NCBI RefSeq assembly: GCF_910592395.1
Contig: NC_088310.1
Location: forward strand, 11,231,501-11,295,500
Direction: 5' to 3'
Source: Lineus longissimus
Taxonomy: Eukaryota > Nemertea > Pilidiophora > Heteronemertea > Lineidae
DNA length: 64,000 nucleotides
Shown here: positions 28,585 through 43,985 of the stretch, piece by piece
Position numbering within the stretch: the first letter of the stretch is position 1
How the letters are laid out: each line of letters begins with the position of its first letter
Translations under genes and position numbers: made by a program
The notes under the pieces: model-generated
Told to the model about the DNA's origin: nothing
What the model saw: the letters and a program-made list of their open reading frames with translations, nothing else
Database searches by the model: none

Positions 28585-31540
28585 CTTTAACGGGTGGGTG
28601 ATAATACCATCGCTAACCTGTAACCTCGTCATTCCTCAACTGGTGGGTGATAATACCATCGTTAACCCACAACCTCGCCATACTTCAACGGGTGGGTGAT
28701 AATACCATAGCTAACCTGTAACCTCGCCATTCCTCAACGGGTGGGTGATAATACCATCGCTAACCCACAACCTCGCCATGCTTCAACGGGTGGGTGATAA
28801 TACCATCGCTAACCTGTAACCTCGTCATTCCTCAACGGATGGGTGATAATACCATCGCTAACCCACAACCTCGCCATGCTTCAACGGGTGGGTGATAATA
28901 CCATCGCTAACCCACAACCTCGCCATGCTTCAACGGGTGGGTGATAATACCATCGCTAACCCGCAACCTCGCCATGTTTCAACGGGTGGGTGATAATACC
29001 ATCGTTAACCCACAACCTCGCCATGCTTCAACGGGTGGGTGATAATACCATCACTAACCCACAACCTCGCCATGCTTCAACGGGTGGGTGATAATACCAT
29101 CGCTAACCCACAACCTCGCCATGCTTCAACTGGTGGGTGATAATACCATCGCTAACACGAAACCTCGCCATGTTTCAACGGGTGGGTGATAATACCATCG
29201 CTAACCCAAAACCTCGCCATGCTTCAACGGGTGAGTGATAATACCATCGCTAACCTGTTACCTCGCCATTCCTCAACGGGTGGGTGATAATACCATTGCT
29301 AACCCACAACCTCGCCATTCTTCAACGGGTGGGTGATAATACCATCGCTAACCCACAACCTCGCCATTCCTCAACGGGTGGGTGATAATACCATCGCTAA
29401 CCTGTAACCTCGCCAATCCTCAACGGGTGGGTGATAATACCATCGCTAACCTGTAACCTCGTCATTCCTCAACGGGTGGGTGATAATACCATCGCTAACC
29501 TGTTACCTCGCCATGCTTCAACGAGTGGGTGATAATGCCGTCGCTTACCTGTAACCTCGCCATACCTCAACGGGTGGGTGATAATACCATCGCTAACCCA
29601 CAACCTCGCCATGCTTCAACGGGTGGGTGATAATACCATCGCTAACCCACAACCTCGCATGCTTCAACGGGTGGGTGATAATACCATCGCTAACCCACAA
29701 CCTCGCCATGCTTCAACGGGTGGGTGATAATACCATCCCTAACCCACAACCTCGCCATGCTTTAACGGGTGGGTGATAATACCATCGCTAACCTGTAACC
29801 TCGTCATTCCTCAACTGGTGGGTGATAATACCATCGTTAACCCACAACCTCGCCATACTTCAACGGGTGGGTGATAATACCATCGCTAACCCACAACCTC
29901 GCCATGCTTCAACGGGTGGGTGATAATACCATCACTAACCCACAACCTCACCATGCTTCAACGGGTGGGTGATAATACCATCGCTAACCTGTAACCTCGC
30001 CATTCCCCAACGGGTGGGTGATAATACCAGCGCTAACCCACAACCTCGCCATGCTTCAACGGGTGGGTAATAATACCATCGCTAACCCACAACCTCGCCA
30101 TGCTTTAACGGGTGGGTGATAATACCATTGCTAACCCACAACCCTGCCATGCTTCAACGGGTTGGTGATAATTACATCACTAACCCACAACCTCGCCATG
30201 CTTCAACGGGTGGGTGATAATACCATCGCTAACCCACAACCTCGCCATGCTTCAACGGGTGGGTGATAATACCATCGCTAACCCACAACCTCGCATGCTT
30301 CAACGGGTGGGTGATAATACCATCGCTAACCCATAACCTCGCCATGCTTCAACGGGTGGGTGATAATACCATCGCTAACCCACAACCTCGCCATTCCTCA
30401 ACGGGTGGGTGATAATACCATCGCTAACCCACAACCTCGCCATGCTTCAATGGGTGGGTGATAATACCATCGCTAACCCACAACCTCGCATGCTTCAACG
30501 GGTGGGTGATAATACCATTGCTAACCCACAACCCTGCCATGCTTCAACGGGTTGGTGATAATTACATCACTAACCCACAACCTCGCCATGCTTCAACGGG
30601 TGGGTGATAATACCATCGCTAACCCACAACCTCGCATGCTTCAACGGGTGGGTGATAATACCATCGCTAACCCATAACCTCGCCATGCTTCAACGGGTGG
30701 GTGATAATACCATCGCTAACCCACAACCTCGCCATTCCTCAACGGGTGGGTGATAATACCATCGCTAACCCACAACCTCGCCATGCTTCAACGGGTGGGT
30801 GATAATACCATCGCTAACCTGTAACCTCGTCATTCCTCAACGGGTGGGTGATAATACCATCGCTAACCTGTTACCTCGCCATGCTTCAACGAGTGGGTGA
30901 TAATGCCGTCGCTTACCTGTAACCTCGCCATACCTCAACGGGTGGGTGATAATACCATCGCTAACCCACAACCTCGCCATGCTTCAACGGGTGGGTGATA
31001 ATACCATCGCTAACCCACAACCTCGCATGCTTCAACGGGTGGGTGATAATACCATCGCTAACCCACAACCTCGCCATGCTTCAACGGGTGGGTGATAATA
31101 CCATCCCTAACCCACAACCTCGCCATGCTTTAACGGGTGGGTGATAATACCATCGCTAACCTGTAACCTCGTCATTCCTCAACTGGTGGGTGATAATACC
31201 ATCGTTAACCCACAACCTCGCCATACTTCAACGGGTGGGTGATAATACCATCGCTAACCCACAACCTCGCCATGCTTCAACGGGTGGGTGATAATACCAT
31301 CACTAACCCACAACCTCACCATGCTTCAACAGGTGGGTGATAATACCATCGCTAACCTGTAACCTCGCCATTCCCCAACGGGTGGGTGATAATACCAGCG
31401 CTAACCCACAACCTCGCCATGCTTCAACGGGTGGGTAATAATACCATCGCTAACCCACAACCTCGCCATGCTTCAACGGGTGGGTGATAATACCATTGCT
31501 AACCCACAACCCTGCCATGCTTCAACGGGTTGGTGATAAT
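28585..31540 (+). repeat. Higher-order repeats of about 1.18 and 1.37 kb in array C
   Basis: The rare word CTTTAACGGG recurs near 28585, 29760 and 31128, giving spacings of 1,175 bp (24 units minus 1) and 1,368 bp (28 units minus 4). ACCCTGCCAT recurs at 30141, 30531 and 31508. The small deficits are of the size expected from 48-bp units. This indicates repeated unequal exchange in this part of the array. Confidence 0.7.
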
Positions 31541-34500
31541 TACATCACTAACCCACAACCTCGCCATGCTTCAACGGGTGGGTGATAATACCATCGCTAA
31601 CCCACAACCTCGCCATGCTTCAACGGGTGGGTGATAATACCATCGCTAACCCACAACCTCGCATGCTTCAACGGGTGGGTGATAATACCATCGCTAACCC
31701 ATAACCTCGCCATGCTTCAACGGGTGGGTGATAATACCATCGCTAACCCACAACCTCGCCATTCCTCAACGGGTGGGTGATAATACCATCGCTAACCCAC
31801 AACCTCGCCATGCTTCAATGGGTGGGTGATAATACCATCGCTAACCCACAACCTCGCATGCTTCAACGGGTGGGTGATAATACCATCGCTAAGCCACAAA
31901 CTCGCCATGCTTCAACGGGTGGGTGATAATACCATCGCTAACCCACAACCTCGCCATGCTTCAACGGGTGGGTGATAATACCATCGCTAACCTGTAACCT
32001 CGTCATTCCACAACGGGTGGGTGATAATACCATCGCTAACCTGTAACCTCGCCATTCCTCAACGGGTGGGTGATAATACCATCGCTAACCCACAACCTCG
32101 CCATGCTTCAACGGGTGGGTGATAATACCATCGCTAACCTGTAACCTCGTCATTCTGCAACGGGTGGGTGATGATACCATCGCTAACCCACAACCTCGCC
32201 ATGCTTCAACGGGTGGGTGATAATACCCTCGCTAACCCACAACCTCGCCATGCTTCAACGGGTGGGTGATAATACCATCGCTAACCTGTAACCTCGCCAT
32301 TCCTCAACGGGTGGGTGATAATACCATCGCTAACCCACAACCTCGCCATGCTTCAACGGGTGGGTGATAATACCATCGCTAACCTGTAACCTCGTCATTC
32401 CTCAATGGATGGGTGATAATACCATCGCTAACCCACAACCTCGCCATGCTTCAACGGGTGGGTGATAATACCATCGCTAACCCACAACCTCGCCATGCTT
32501 CAACGGGTGGGTGATAATACCATCGCTAACCCGCAACCTCGCTATGTTTCAACGAGTGGGTGATAATACCATCGCTAACCCACAACCTCGCCATGCTTCA
32601 ACGGGTGGGTGATAATACCATCACTAACCCACAACCTCGCCATGCTTCAACGGGTGGGTGATAATACCATCGCTAACCCACAACCTCGCCATGCTTCAAC
32701 GGGTGGGTGATAATACCATCGCTAACCCACAACCTCGCCATGCTTCAACTGGTGGGTGATAATACCATCGCTAACACGAAACCTCACCATGTTTCAACGG
32801 GTGGGTGATAATACCATCGCTAACCCACAACCTCGCCATGCTTCAACGGGTTGGTGTTAATACCATCGCTAACCTGTTACCTCGCCATTCCTCAACGGGT
32901 GGGTGTTAATACCATCGCTAACCTGTAACTTCGCCATTCCTCAACGGGTGGGTGATAATACCATCGCTAACCCACAACCTCGCCATGCTTCAACGGGTGG
33001 GTGATAATACCATCGCTAACCCACAACCTCGCCATTCCTCAACGGGTGGGTGATAATACCATCGCTAACCTGTAACCTCGCCATTCCTCAACGGGTGGGT
33101 GATAATACCATCGCTAACCTGTAACCTCGTAATTCCTCAACGGGTGGGTGATAATACCATCGCTAACCTGTTACCTCGCCATGCTTCAACGAGTGGGTGA
33201 TAATGCCATCGCTTACCTGTAACCTCGCCATACCTCAACGGGTGTGTGATAATACCATCGCTAACCCACAACCTCGCCATGCTTCAACGGGTGGGTGATA
33301 ATTACATCACTAACCCACAACCTCGCCATGCTTTAACGGGTGGGTGATAATACCATCGCTAACCCACAACCTCGCCATGCTTCAACGGGTGGGTGATAAT
33401 ACCATCGCTAACCTGTTACCTCGCCATGCTTCAACTGGTGGGTGATAATACCATCGCTAACACGAAACTTCGCCATGTTTCAACGGGTGGGTGATAATAC
33501 CATCGCTAACCCAAAACCTCACCATGCTTCAACGGGTGGGTGATAATACCATCGCTAACCTGTTACCTCGCCATTCCTCAACGGGTGGGTGATAATACCA
33601 TCGCTAACCTGTAACTTCGCCATTCCTCAACGGGTGGGTGATAATACCATTGCTAACCCACAACCTCGCCATGCTTCAACGGGTGGGTGATAATACCATC
33701 GCTAACCCACAACCTCGCCATTCCTCAACGGGTGGGTGATAATACCATCGCTAACCTGTAACCTCGCCAATCCTCAACGGGTGGGTGATAATACCATCGC
33801 TAACCTGTAACCTCGTCATTCCTCAACGGGTGGGTGATAATACCATCGCTAACCTGTTACCTCGCCATGCTTCAACGAGTGGGTGATAATGCCGTCGCTT
33901 ACCTGTAACCTCGCCATACCTCAACGGGTGGGTGATAATACCATCGTTAACCCACAACCTCGCCATGCTTCAACGGGTGGGTGATAATACCATCGCTAAC
34001 CCACAACCTCGCATGCTTCAACGGGTGGGTGATAATACCATCGCTAACCCACAACCTCGCCATGCTTCAACGGGTGGGTGATAATACCATCCATCCCTAA
34101 CCCACAACCTCGCCATGCTTTAACGGGTGGGTGATAATACCATCGCTAACCTGTAACCTCGTCATTCCTCAACTGGTGGGTGATAATACCATCGTTAACC
34201 CACAACCTCGCCATGCTTCAACGGGTGGGTGATAATACCATCGCTAACCCACAACCTCGCCATGCTTCAACGGGTGGGTGATAATACCATCACTAACCCA
34301 CAACCTCACCATGCTTCAACGGTTGGGTGATAATACCATCGCTAACCTGTAACCTCGCCATTCCTCAACGGGTGGGTGATAATACCAGCGCTAACCCACA
34401 ACCTCGCCATGCTTCAACGGGTGGGTGATAATACCATCGCTAACCCACAACCTCGCCATGCTTCAACGGGTGGGTGATAATACCATCGCTAACCCACAAC

Positions 34501-37500
34501 CTCGCCATGCTTCAACGGGTTGGTGATAATTACATCACTAACCCACAACCTCGCCATGCTTCAACGGGTGGGTGATAATACCATCGCTAACCCACAACCT
34601 CGCCATGCTTCAACGGGTGGGTGATAATACCATCGCTAACCCATAACCTCGCATGCTTCAACGGGTGGGTGATAATACCATCGCTAACCCATTACCTCGC
34701 CATGCTTCAACGGGTGGGTGATAATACCATCGCTAACTCACAACCTCGCCATTCCTCAACGGGTGGGTGATAATACCATCGCTAACCCACAACCTCGCCA
34801 TGCTTCAATGGGTGGGTGATAATACCATCGCTAACCCACAACCTCGCATGCTTCAACGGGTGGGTGATAATACCATCGCTAAACCACAAACTCGCCATGC
34901 TTCAACGGGTGGGTGATAATACCATCGCTAACCCACAACCTCGCCATGCTTCAACGGGTGGGTGATAATACCATCGCTAACCTGTAACCTCGTCATTCCA
35001 CAACGGGTGGGTGATAATACCATCGTTAACCCACAACCTCACCATGCTTCAACGGGTGGGTGATAATACCATCGCTAACCCACAACCTCGCCATGCTTCA
35101 ACAGGTGGGTGATAATACCATCGCTAACCCACAACCTCACCATGCTTCAATGGGTGGGTGATAATACCATCGCTAACCTGTAACCTCGCCATTCCTCAAC
35201 GGGTGGGTGATAATACCCTCACTAACCCACAACCTCGCCATGCTTCAACGGGTGGGTGATAATACCATCGCTAACCCACAACCTCGCCATGCTTCAACGG
35301 GTGGGTGATAATTACATCGCTAACCTGTAACCTCGCCATTCCTCAACGGGTGGGTGATAATACCATCGCTAACCCACAACCTCGCCATGCTTCAACGGGT
35401 GGGTGATAATACCATCGCTAACCTGTAACCTCGTCATTCCTCAACGGATGGGTGATAATACCATCGCTAACCCACAACCTCGCCATGCTTCAACGGGTGG
35501 GTGATAATACCATCGCTAACCCACAACCTCGCCATGCTTCAACGGGTGGGTAATAATACCATCGCTAACCCGCAACCTCGCCATGTTTCAACGGGTGGGT
35601 GATAATACCATCGCTAACCCACAACCTCGCCATGCTTCAACGGGTGGGTGATAATACCATCACTAACCCACAACCTCGCCATGCTTCAACGGGTGGGTGA
35701 TAATACCATCGCTAACCCACAACCTCGCCATGCTTCAACGGGTGGGTGATAATACCATTGCTAACCCACAACCTCGCCATGCTTCAACTGGTGGGTGATA
35801 ATACCATCGCTAACACGAAACCTCACCATGTTTCAACGGGTGGGTGATAATACCATCGCTAACCCACAACCTCGCCATGCTTCAACGGGTGGGTGATAAT
35901 ACCATCGCTAACCTGTTACCTCGCCATTCCTCAACGGGTGGGTGATAATACCATCGCTAACCTGTAACTTCGCCATTCCTCAACGGGTGGGTGATAATAC
36001 CATCGCTAACCCACAACCTCGCCATGCTTCAACGGGTGGGTGATAATACTATCGCTAACCCACAACCTCGCCATTCCTCAACGGGTGGGTGATAATACCA
36101 TCGCTAACCTGTAACCTCGCCATTCCTCAACGGGTGGGTGATAATACCATCGCTAACCTGTAACCTCGTCATTCCTCAACGGGTGGGTGATAATACCATC
36201 GCTAACCTGTTACCTCGCCATGCTTCAACGAGTGGGTGATAATGCCATCGCTTACCTGTAACCTCGCCATACCTCAACGGGTGGTTGATAATACCATCGC
36301 TAACCCACAACCTCGCCATGCTTCAACGGGTGGGTGATAATTACATCACTAACCCACAACCTCGCCATGCTTCAACGGGTGGGTGATAATACCATCGCTA
36401 ACCCACAACCTCGCCATGCTTCAACGGGTGGGTGATAATACCATCGCTAACCCACAACCTCGCCATGCTTCAACGGGTGGGTGATAATACCATCGCTAAC
36501 CTGTTACCTCGCCATTCCTCAACGGGTGGGTGATAATACCATCGCTAACCTGTTACCTCGCCATTCCTCAAGTGGTGGGTGATAATACCATCGCTAACCC
36601 ACAACCTCGCCATGCTTCAACGGGTGGGTGATAATACCATCGCTAACCCACAACCTCGCCATGCTTCAACGGGTGGGTGATAATACCATCGCTAACCTGT
36701 TACCTCGCCATTCCTCAACGGGTGGGTGATAATACCATCGCTAACCTGCAACTTCGCCATTCCTCAACGGGTGGGTGATAATACCATCGCTAACCCACAA
36801 CCTCGCCATGCTTCAACGGGTGGGTGATAATACCATCGCTAACCCACAACCTCGCCATTCCTCAACGGGTGGGTGATAATACCATCGCGAACCTGTAACC
36901 TCGCCATTCCTCAACAGGTGGGTGATAATACCATCGCTAACCTGTAACCTCGTCATTCCTCAACGGGTGGGTGATAATACCATCGCTAACCTATTACCTC
37001 GCCATGCTTCAACGAGTGGGTGATAATGCCATCGCTTACCTGTAACCTCGCCATTCCTCAACGGGTGGGTGATAATACCATCGCTAACCCACAACCTCGC
37101 CATGCTTCAACGGGTGGGTGATAATTACCTCGCTAACCTGTAACCTCGCCATTCCTCAACGGGTGGGTGATAATACCATCGCTAACCTGTAACCTCGTCA
37201 TTCCACAACGGGTGGGTGATAATACCATCGCTAACCCACAACATCGCCATGCTTCAACGGGTGGGTAATAATAATACCATCGCTAACCCACAACCTCGCC
37301 ATGCTTCAACGGGTGGGTGATAATACCATCGCTAACCCACAACCTCACCATGCTTCAATGGGTGGGTGATAATACCATCGCTAACCTGTAACCTCGCCAT
37401 TCCTCAACGGGTGGGTGATAATACCCTCACTAACCCACAACCTCGCCATTCCTCAACGGGTGGGTGATAATACCATCGCTAACCCACAACCTCGCCATGC

Positions 37501-38789
37501 TTCAACGGGTGGGTGATAATACCATCGCTAACCTGTAACCTCGTCATTCCGCAACGGGTGGGTGATAATACCATCGCTAACCCACAACCTCGCCATGCTT
37601 CAACGGGTGGGTGATAATACCCTCGCTAACCCACAACCTCGCCATGCTTCAACGGGTGGGTGATAATACCATCGCTAACCTGTAACCTCGCCATTCCTCA
37701 ACGGGTGGGTGATAATACCATCGCTAACCCACAACCTCGCCATGCTTCAACGGGTGGGTGATAATACCATCGCTAACCTGTAACCTCGTCATTCCTCAAC
37801 GGATGGGTGATAATACCATCGCTAACCCACAACCTCGCCATGCTTCAACGGGTGGGTGATAATACCATCGCTAACCCACAACCTCACCATGCTTCAACGG
37901 GTGGGTAATAATACCATCGCTAACCCGCAACCTCGCCATGTTTCAACGGGTGGGTGATAATACCATCGCTAACCCACAACCTCGCCATGCTTCAACGGGT
38001 GGGTGATAATACCATCACTAACCCACAACCTCGCCATGCTTCAACGGGTGGGTGATAATACCATCGCTAACCCACAACCTCGCCATGCTTCAACGGGTGG
38101 GTGATAATACCATCGCTAACCCACAACCTCGCCATGCTTCAACTGGTGGGTGATAATACCATCGCTAGCCCACAACCTCGCCATGCTTCAACGGGTGGGT
38201 GATAATACCATCGCTAACCTGTAACTTCGCCATTCCTCAACGGGTGGGTGATAATACCATCGCTAACCCACAACCTCGCCATGCTTCAACGGGTGGGTGA
38301 TAATACCATCACTAACCCACAACCTCGCCATGCTTCAACGGGTGGGTGATAATACCATCGCTAACCCACAACCTCGCCATGCTTCAACGGGTGGGTGATA
38401 ATACCATCGCTAACCCACAACCTCGCCATGCTTCAACTGGTGGGTGATAATACCATCGCTAACACGAAACCTCACCATGTTTCAACGGGTGGGTGATAAT
38501 ACCATCGCTAACCCACAACCTCGCCATGCTTCAACGGGTGGGTGATAATACCATCGCTAACCTGTTACCTCGCCATTCCTCAACGGGTGGGTGATAATAC
38601 CATCGCTAACCTGTAACTTCGCCATTCCTCAACGGGTGGGTGATAATACCATCGCTAACCCACAACCTCGCCATGCTTCAACGGGTGGGTGATAATACCA
38701 TCGCTAACCCACAACCTCGCCATTCCTCAACGGGTGGGTGATAATACCATCGCTAACCTGTAACCTCGCCATTCCTCAACGGGTGGGTG

Positions 38790-41700
38790 ATAATACCATT
38801 GCTAACCTGTAACCTCGTCATTCCTCAACGGGTGTGTGATAATACCATCGCTAACCTGTTACCTCGCCATGCTTCAACGAGTGGGTGATAATGCCATCGC
38901 TTACCTGTAACCTCGCCATACCTCAACGGGTGGGTGATAATACCATCGCTAACCCACAACCTCGCCATGCTTCAACGGGTGGATGATAATTACATCACTA
39001 ACCCACAACCTCGCCATGCTTCAACGGGTGGGTGATAATACCATCGCTAACCCACAACCTCGCCATGCTTCAACGGGTGGGTGATAATACCATCGCTAAC
39101 CCACAACCTCGCCATGCTTCAACGGGTGGGTGATAATACCATCGCTAACCTGTTACCTCGCCATTCCTCAACGGGTGGGTGATAATACCATCGCTAACCT
39201 GTAACCTCGCCATTCCTCAACGGGTGGGTGATAATACCATCGCTAACCCACAACCTCGCCATGCTTCAACGGGTGGGTGATAATACCATCGCTAACCCAC
39301 AACCTCGCCATTCCTCAACGGGTGGGTGATAATACCATCGCTAACCTGTAACCTCGCCATTCCTCAACGGGTGGGTGATAATACCATCGCTAACCTGTAA
39401 CCTCGTCATTCCTCAACGGGTGGGTGATAATACCATCGCTAACCTATTACCTCGCCATGCTTCAACGAGTGGGTGATAATGCCATCGCTTACCTGTAACC
39501 TCGCCATTCCTCAACGGGTGGGTGATAATACCATCGATAACCCACAACCTCGCCATGCTTCAACGGGTGGGTGATAATTACCTCGCTAACCTGTAACCTC
39601 ACCATTCCTCAACGGGTGGGTGATAATACCATCGCTAACCCACAACCTCGCCATGCTTCAACGGGTGGGTGGTAATACCATCGCTAACCTGTAACCTCGT
39701 CATTCCTCAACGGGTGGGTGATAATACCATCGTTAACCCACAACCTCGCCATGCTTCAACGGGTGGGTGATAATACCATCGCTAACCCACAACCTCGCCA
39801 TGCTTCAACGGGTGGGTGATAATACCATCGCTAACCCACAACCTCACCATGCTTCAACGGGTGGGTGATAATACCATCGCTAACCTGTAACCTCGCCATT
39901 CCTCAACGGGTGGGTGATAATACCATCGCTAACCCACAACCTCGCCATGCTTCAACGGGTGGGTGATAATACCATCGCTAACCCACAACCTCGCCATGCT
40001 TCAACGGGTGGGTGATAATACCATCGCTAACCCACAACCTCGCCATGCTTCAACGGGTGGGTGATAATTACATCGCTTACCTGTAACCTCGCCATTCCTC
40101 AACGGGTGGATGATAATACCATCGCTAACCCACAACCTCGCCATGCTTCAACGGGTGGGTGATAATACCATCGCTAACCTGTAACCTCGTCATTCCGCAA
40201 CGGGTGGGTGATAATACCATCGCTAACCCACAACCTCGCCATGCTTCAACGGGTGGGTGATAATACCCTCGCTAACCCACAACCTCGCCATGCTTCAATG
40301 GATGGGTGATAATACCATCGCTAACCCACAACCTCGCCATGCTTCAACGGGTGGGTGATAATTACATCGCTAACCTGTAACCTCGCCATTCCTCAACGGG
40401 TGGGTGATAATACCATCGCTAACCCACAACCTCGCCATGCTTCAACGGGTGGGTGATAATACCATCGCTAACCTGTAACCTCGCCATTCCTCAACGGGTG
40501 GGTGATAATACCATCGCTAACCCACAACCTCGCCATGCTTCAACGGGTGGGTGATAATACCATCGCTAACCCACAACCTCGCCATGCTTCAACGGGTGGG
40601 TGATAATACCATCGCTAACCCGCAACCTCGCCATGCTTCAACGGGTGGGTGATAATACCATCGCTAACCCACAACCTCGCCATGCCTCAACGGGTGGGTG
40701 ATAATACCATCGCTAACCCACAACCTCGCCATGCTTCAACGGGTGGGTGATAATACCATCGCTAACCCACAACCTCGCCATGCTTCAACGGGTGGGTGAT
40801 AATACCATCGCTAACCCACAACCTCGCCATGCTTCAACTGGTGGGTGATAATACCATCGCTAACACGAAACCTCGCCATGTTTCAACGGGTGGGTGATAA
40901 TACCATCGCTAACCCACAACCTCGCCATGCTTCAACGGGTGGGTGTTAATACCATCGCTAACCTGTTACCTCGCCATTCCTCAACGGGTGGGTGATAATA
41001 CCATCGCTAACCTGTAACTTCGCCATTCCTCAACGGGTGGGTGATAATACCATCGCTAACCCACAACCTCGCCATGCTTCAACGGGTGGGTGATAATACC
41101 ATCGCTAACCCACAACCTCGCCATGCTTCAACGGGTGGGTGATAATACCATCGCTAACCTGTAACCTCGCCATTCCTCAACGGGTGGGTGATAATACCAT
41201 CGCTAACCTGTAACCTCGTCATTCCTCAACGGGTGGGTGATAACACCATCGCTAACCTGTTACCTCGCCATGCTTCAACGAGTGGGTGATAATGCCGTCG
41301 CTTACCTGTAACCTCGCCATACCTCAATGGGTGGGTGATAATACCATCGCTAACCCACAACCTCGCCATTCCTCAACGGGTGGGTGATAATACCATTGCT
41401 AACCTGTAACCTCGTCATTCCTCAACGGGTGTGTGATAATACCATCGCTAACCTGTTACCTCGCCATGCTTCAACGAGTGGGTGATAATGCCATCGCTTA
41501 CCTGTAACCTCGCCATACCTCAACGGGTGGGTGATAATACCATCGCTAACCCACAACCTCGCCATGCTTCAACGGGTGGATGATAATTACATCACTAACC
41601 CACAACCTCGCCATGCTTCAACGGGTGGGTGATAATACCATCGCTAACCCACAACCTCGCCATGCTTCAACGGGTGGGTGATAATACCATCGCTAACCCA

Positions 41701-43985
41701 CAACCTCGCCATGCTTCAACGGGTGGGTGATAATACCATCGCTAACCTGTTACCTCGCCATTCCTCAACGGGTGGGTGATAATACCATCGCTAACCTGTA
41801 ACTTCGCCATTCCTCAACGGGTGGGTGATAATACCATCGCTAACCCACAACCTCGCCATGCTTCAACGGGTGGGTGATAATACCATCGCTAACCCACAAC
41901 CTCGCCATTCCTCAACGGGTGGGTGATAATACCATCGCTAACCTGTAACCTCGCCATTCCTCAACGGGTGGGTGATAATACCATCGCTAACCTGTAACCT
42001 CGCCATTCCTCAACGGGTGGGTGATAATACCATCGCTAACCTATTACCTCGCCATGCTTCAACGAGTGGGTGATAATGCCATCGCTTACCTGTAACCTCG
42101 CCATTCCTCAACGGGTGGGTGATAATACCATCGATAACCCACAACCTCGCCATGCTTCAACGGGTGGGTGATAATTACCTCGCTAACCTGTAACCTCACC
42201 ATTCCTCAACGGGTGGGTGATAATACCATCGCTAACCCACAACCTCGCCATGCTTCAACGGGTGGGTGGTAATACCATCGCTAACCTGTAACCTCGTCAT
42301 TCCTCAACGGGTGGGTGATAATACCATCGTTAACCCACAACCTCGCCATGCTTCAACGGGTGGGTGATAATACCATCGCTAACCCACAACCTCGCCATGC
42401 TTCAACGGGTGGGTGATAATACCATCGCTAACCCACAACCTCACCATGCTTCAACGGGTGGGTGATAATACCATCGCTAACCTGTAACCTCGCCATTCCT
42501 CAACGGGTGGGTGATAATACCATCGCTAACCCACAACCTCGCCATGCTTCAACGGGTGGGTGATAATACCATCGCTAACCCACAACCTCGCCATGCTTCA
42601 ACGGGTGGGTGATAATACCATCGCTAACCCACAACCTCGCCATGCTTCAACGGGTGGGTGATAATTACATCGCTAACCTGTAACCTCGCCATTCCTCAAC
42701 GGGTGGATGATAATACCATCGCTAACCCACAACCTCGCCATGCTTCAACGGGTGGGTGATAATACCATCGCTAACCTGTAACCTCGCCATTCCGCAACGG
42801 GTGGGTGATAATACCATCGCTAACCCACAACCTCGCCATGCTTCAACGGGTGGGTGATAATACCCTCGCTAACCCACAACCTCGCCATGCTTCAATGGAT
42901 GGGTGATAATACCATCGCTAACCCACAACCTCGCCATGCTTCAACGGGTGGGTGATAATTACATCGCTAACCTGTAACCTCGCCATTCCTCAACGGGTGG
43001 GTGATAATACCATCGCTAACCCACAACCTCGCCATGCTTCAACGGGTGGGTGATAATACCATCGCTAACCTGTAACCTCGCCATTCCTCAACGGGTGGGT
43101 GATAATACCATCGCTAACCCACAACCTCGCCATGCTTCAACGGGTGGGTGATAATACCATCGCTAACCCACAACCTCGCCATGCTTCAACGGGTGGGTGA
43201 TAATACCATCGCTAACCCGCAACCTCGCCATGCTTCAACGGGTGGGTGATAATACCATCGCTAACCCACAACCTCGCCATGCCTCAACGGGTGGGTGATA
43301 ATACCATCGCTAACCCACAACCTCGCCATGCTTCAACGGGTGGGTGATAATACCATCGCTAACCCACAACCTCGCCATGCTTCAACGGGTGGGTGATAAT
43401 ACCATCGCTAACCCACAACCTCGCCATGCTTCAACTGGTGGGTGATAATACCATCGCTAACACGAAACCTCGCCATGTTTCAACGGGTGGGTGATAATAC
43501 CATCGCTAACCCACAACCTCGCCATGCTTCAACGGGTGGGTGTTAATACCATCGCTAACCTGTTACCTCGCCATTCCTCAACGGGTGGGTGATAATACCA
43601 TCGCTAACCTGTAACTTCGCCATTCCTCAACGGGTGGGTGATAATACCATCGCTAACCCACAACCTCGCCATGCTTCAACGGGTGGGTGATAATACCATC
43701 GCTAACCCACAACCTCGCCATGCTTCAACGGGTGGGTGATAATACCATCGCTAACCTGTAACCTCGCCATTCCTCAACGGGTGGGTGATAATACCATCGC
43801 TAACCTGTAACCTCGTCATTCCTCAACGGGTGGGTGATAACACCATCGCTAACCTGTTACCTCGCCATGCTTCAACGAGTGGGTGATAATGCCGTCGCTT
43901 ACCTGTAACCTCGCCATACCTCAATGGGTGGGTGATAATACCATCGCTAACCCACAACCTCGCCATGCTTCAACGGGTGGGTGAT
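38790..43985 (+). repeat. Tandem pair of 2,597-bp higher-order repeats
   Basis: Rare markers recur at exactly 2,597 bp (53 units): the GGTGTGTGATAA unit (CCTCAACGGG at 38823 and 41420), the GGTGGATGATAATTAC unit (38971 and 41568), TTCAATGGAT (40294 and 42891) and the AACTGGTGGG unit (40836 and 43433). The junction between copies is near 41387. Outer limits are approximate. Confidence 0.88.
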
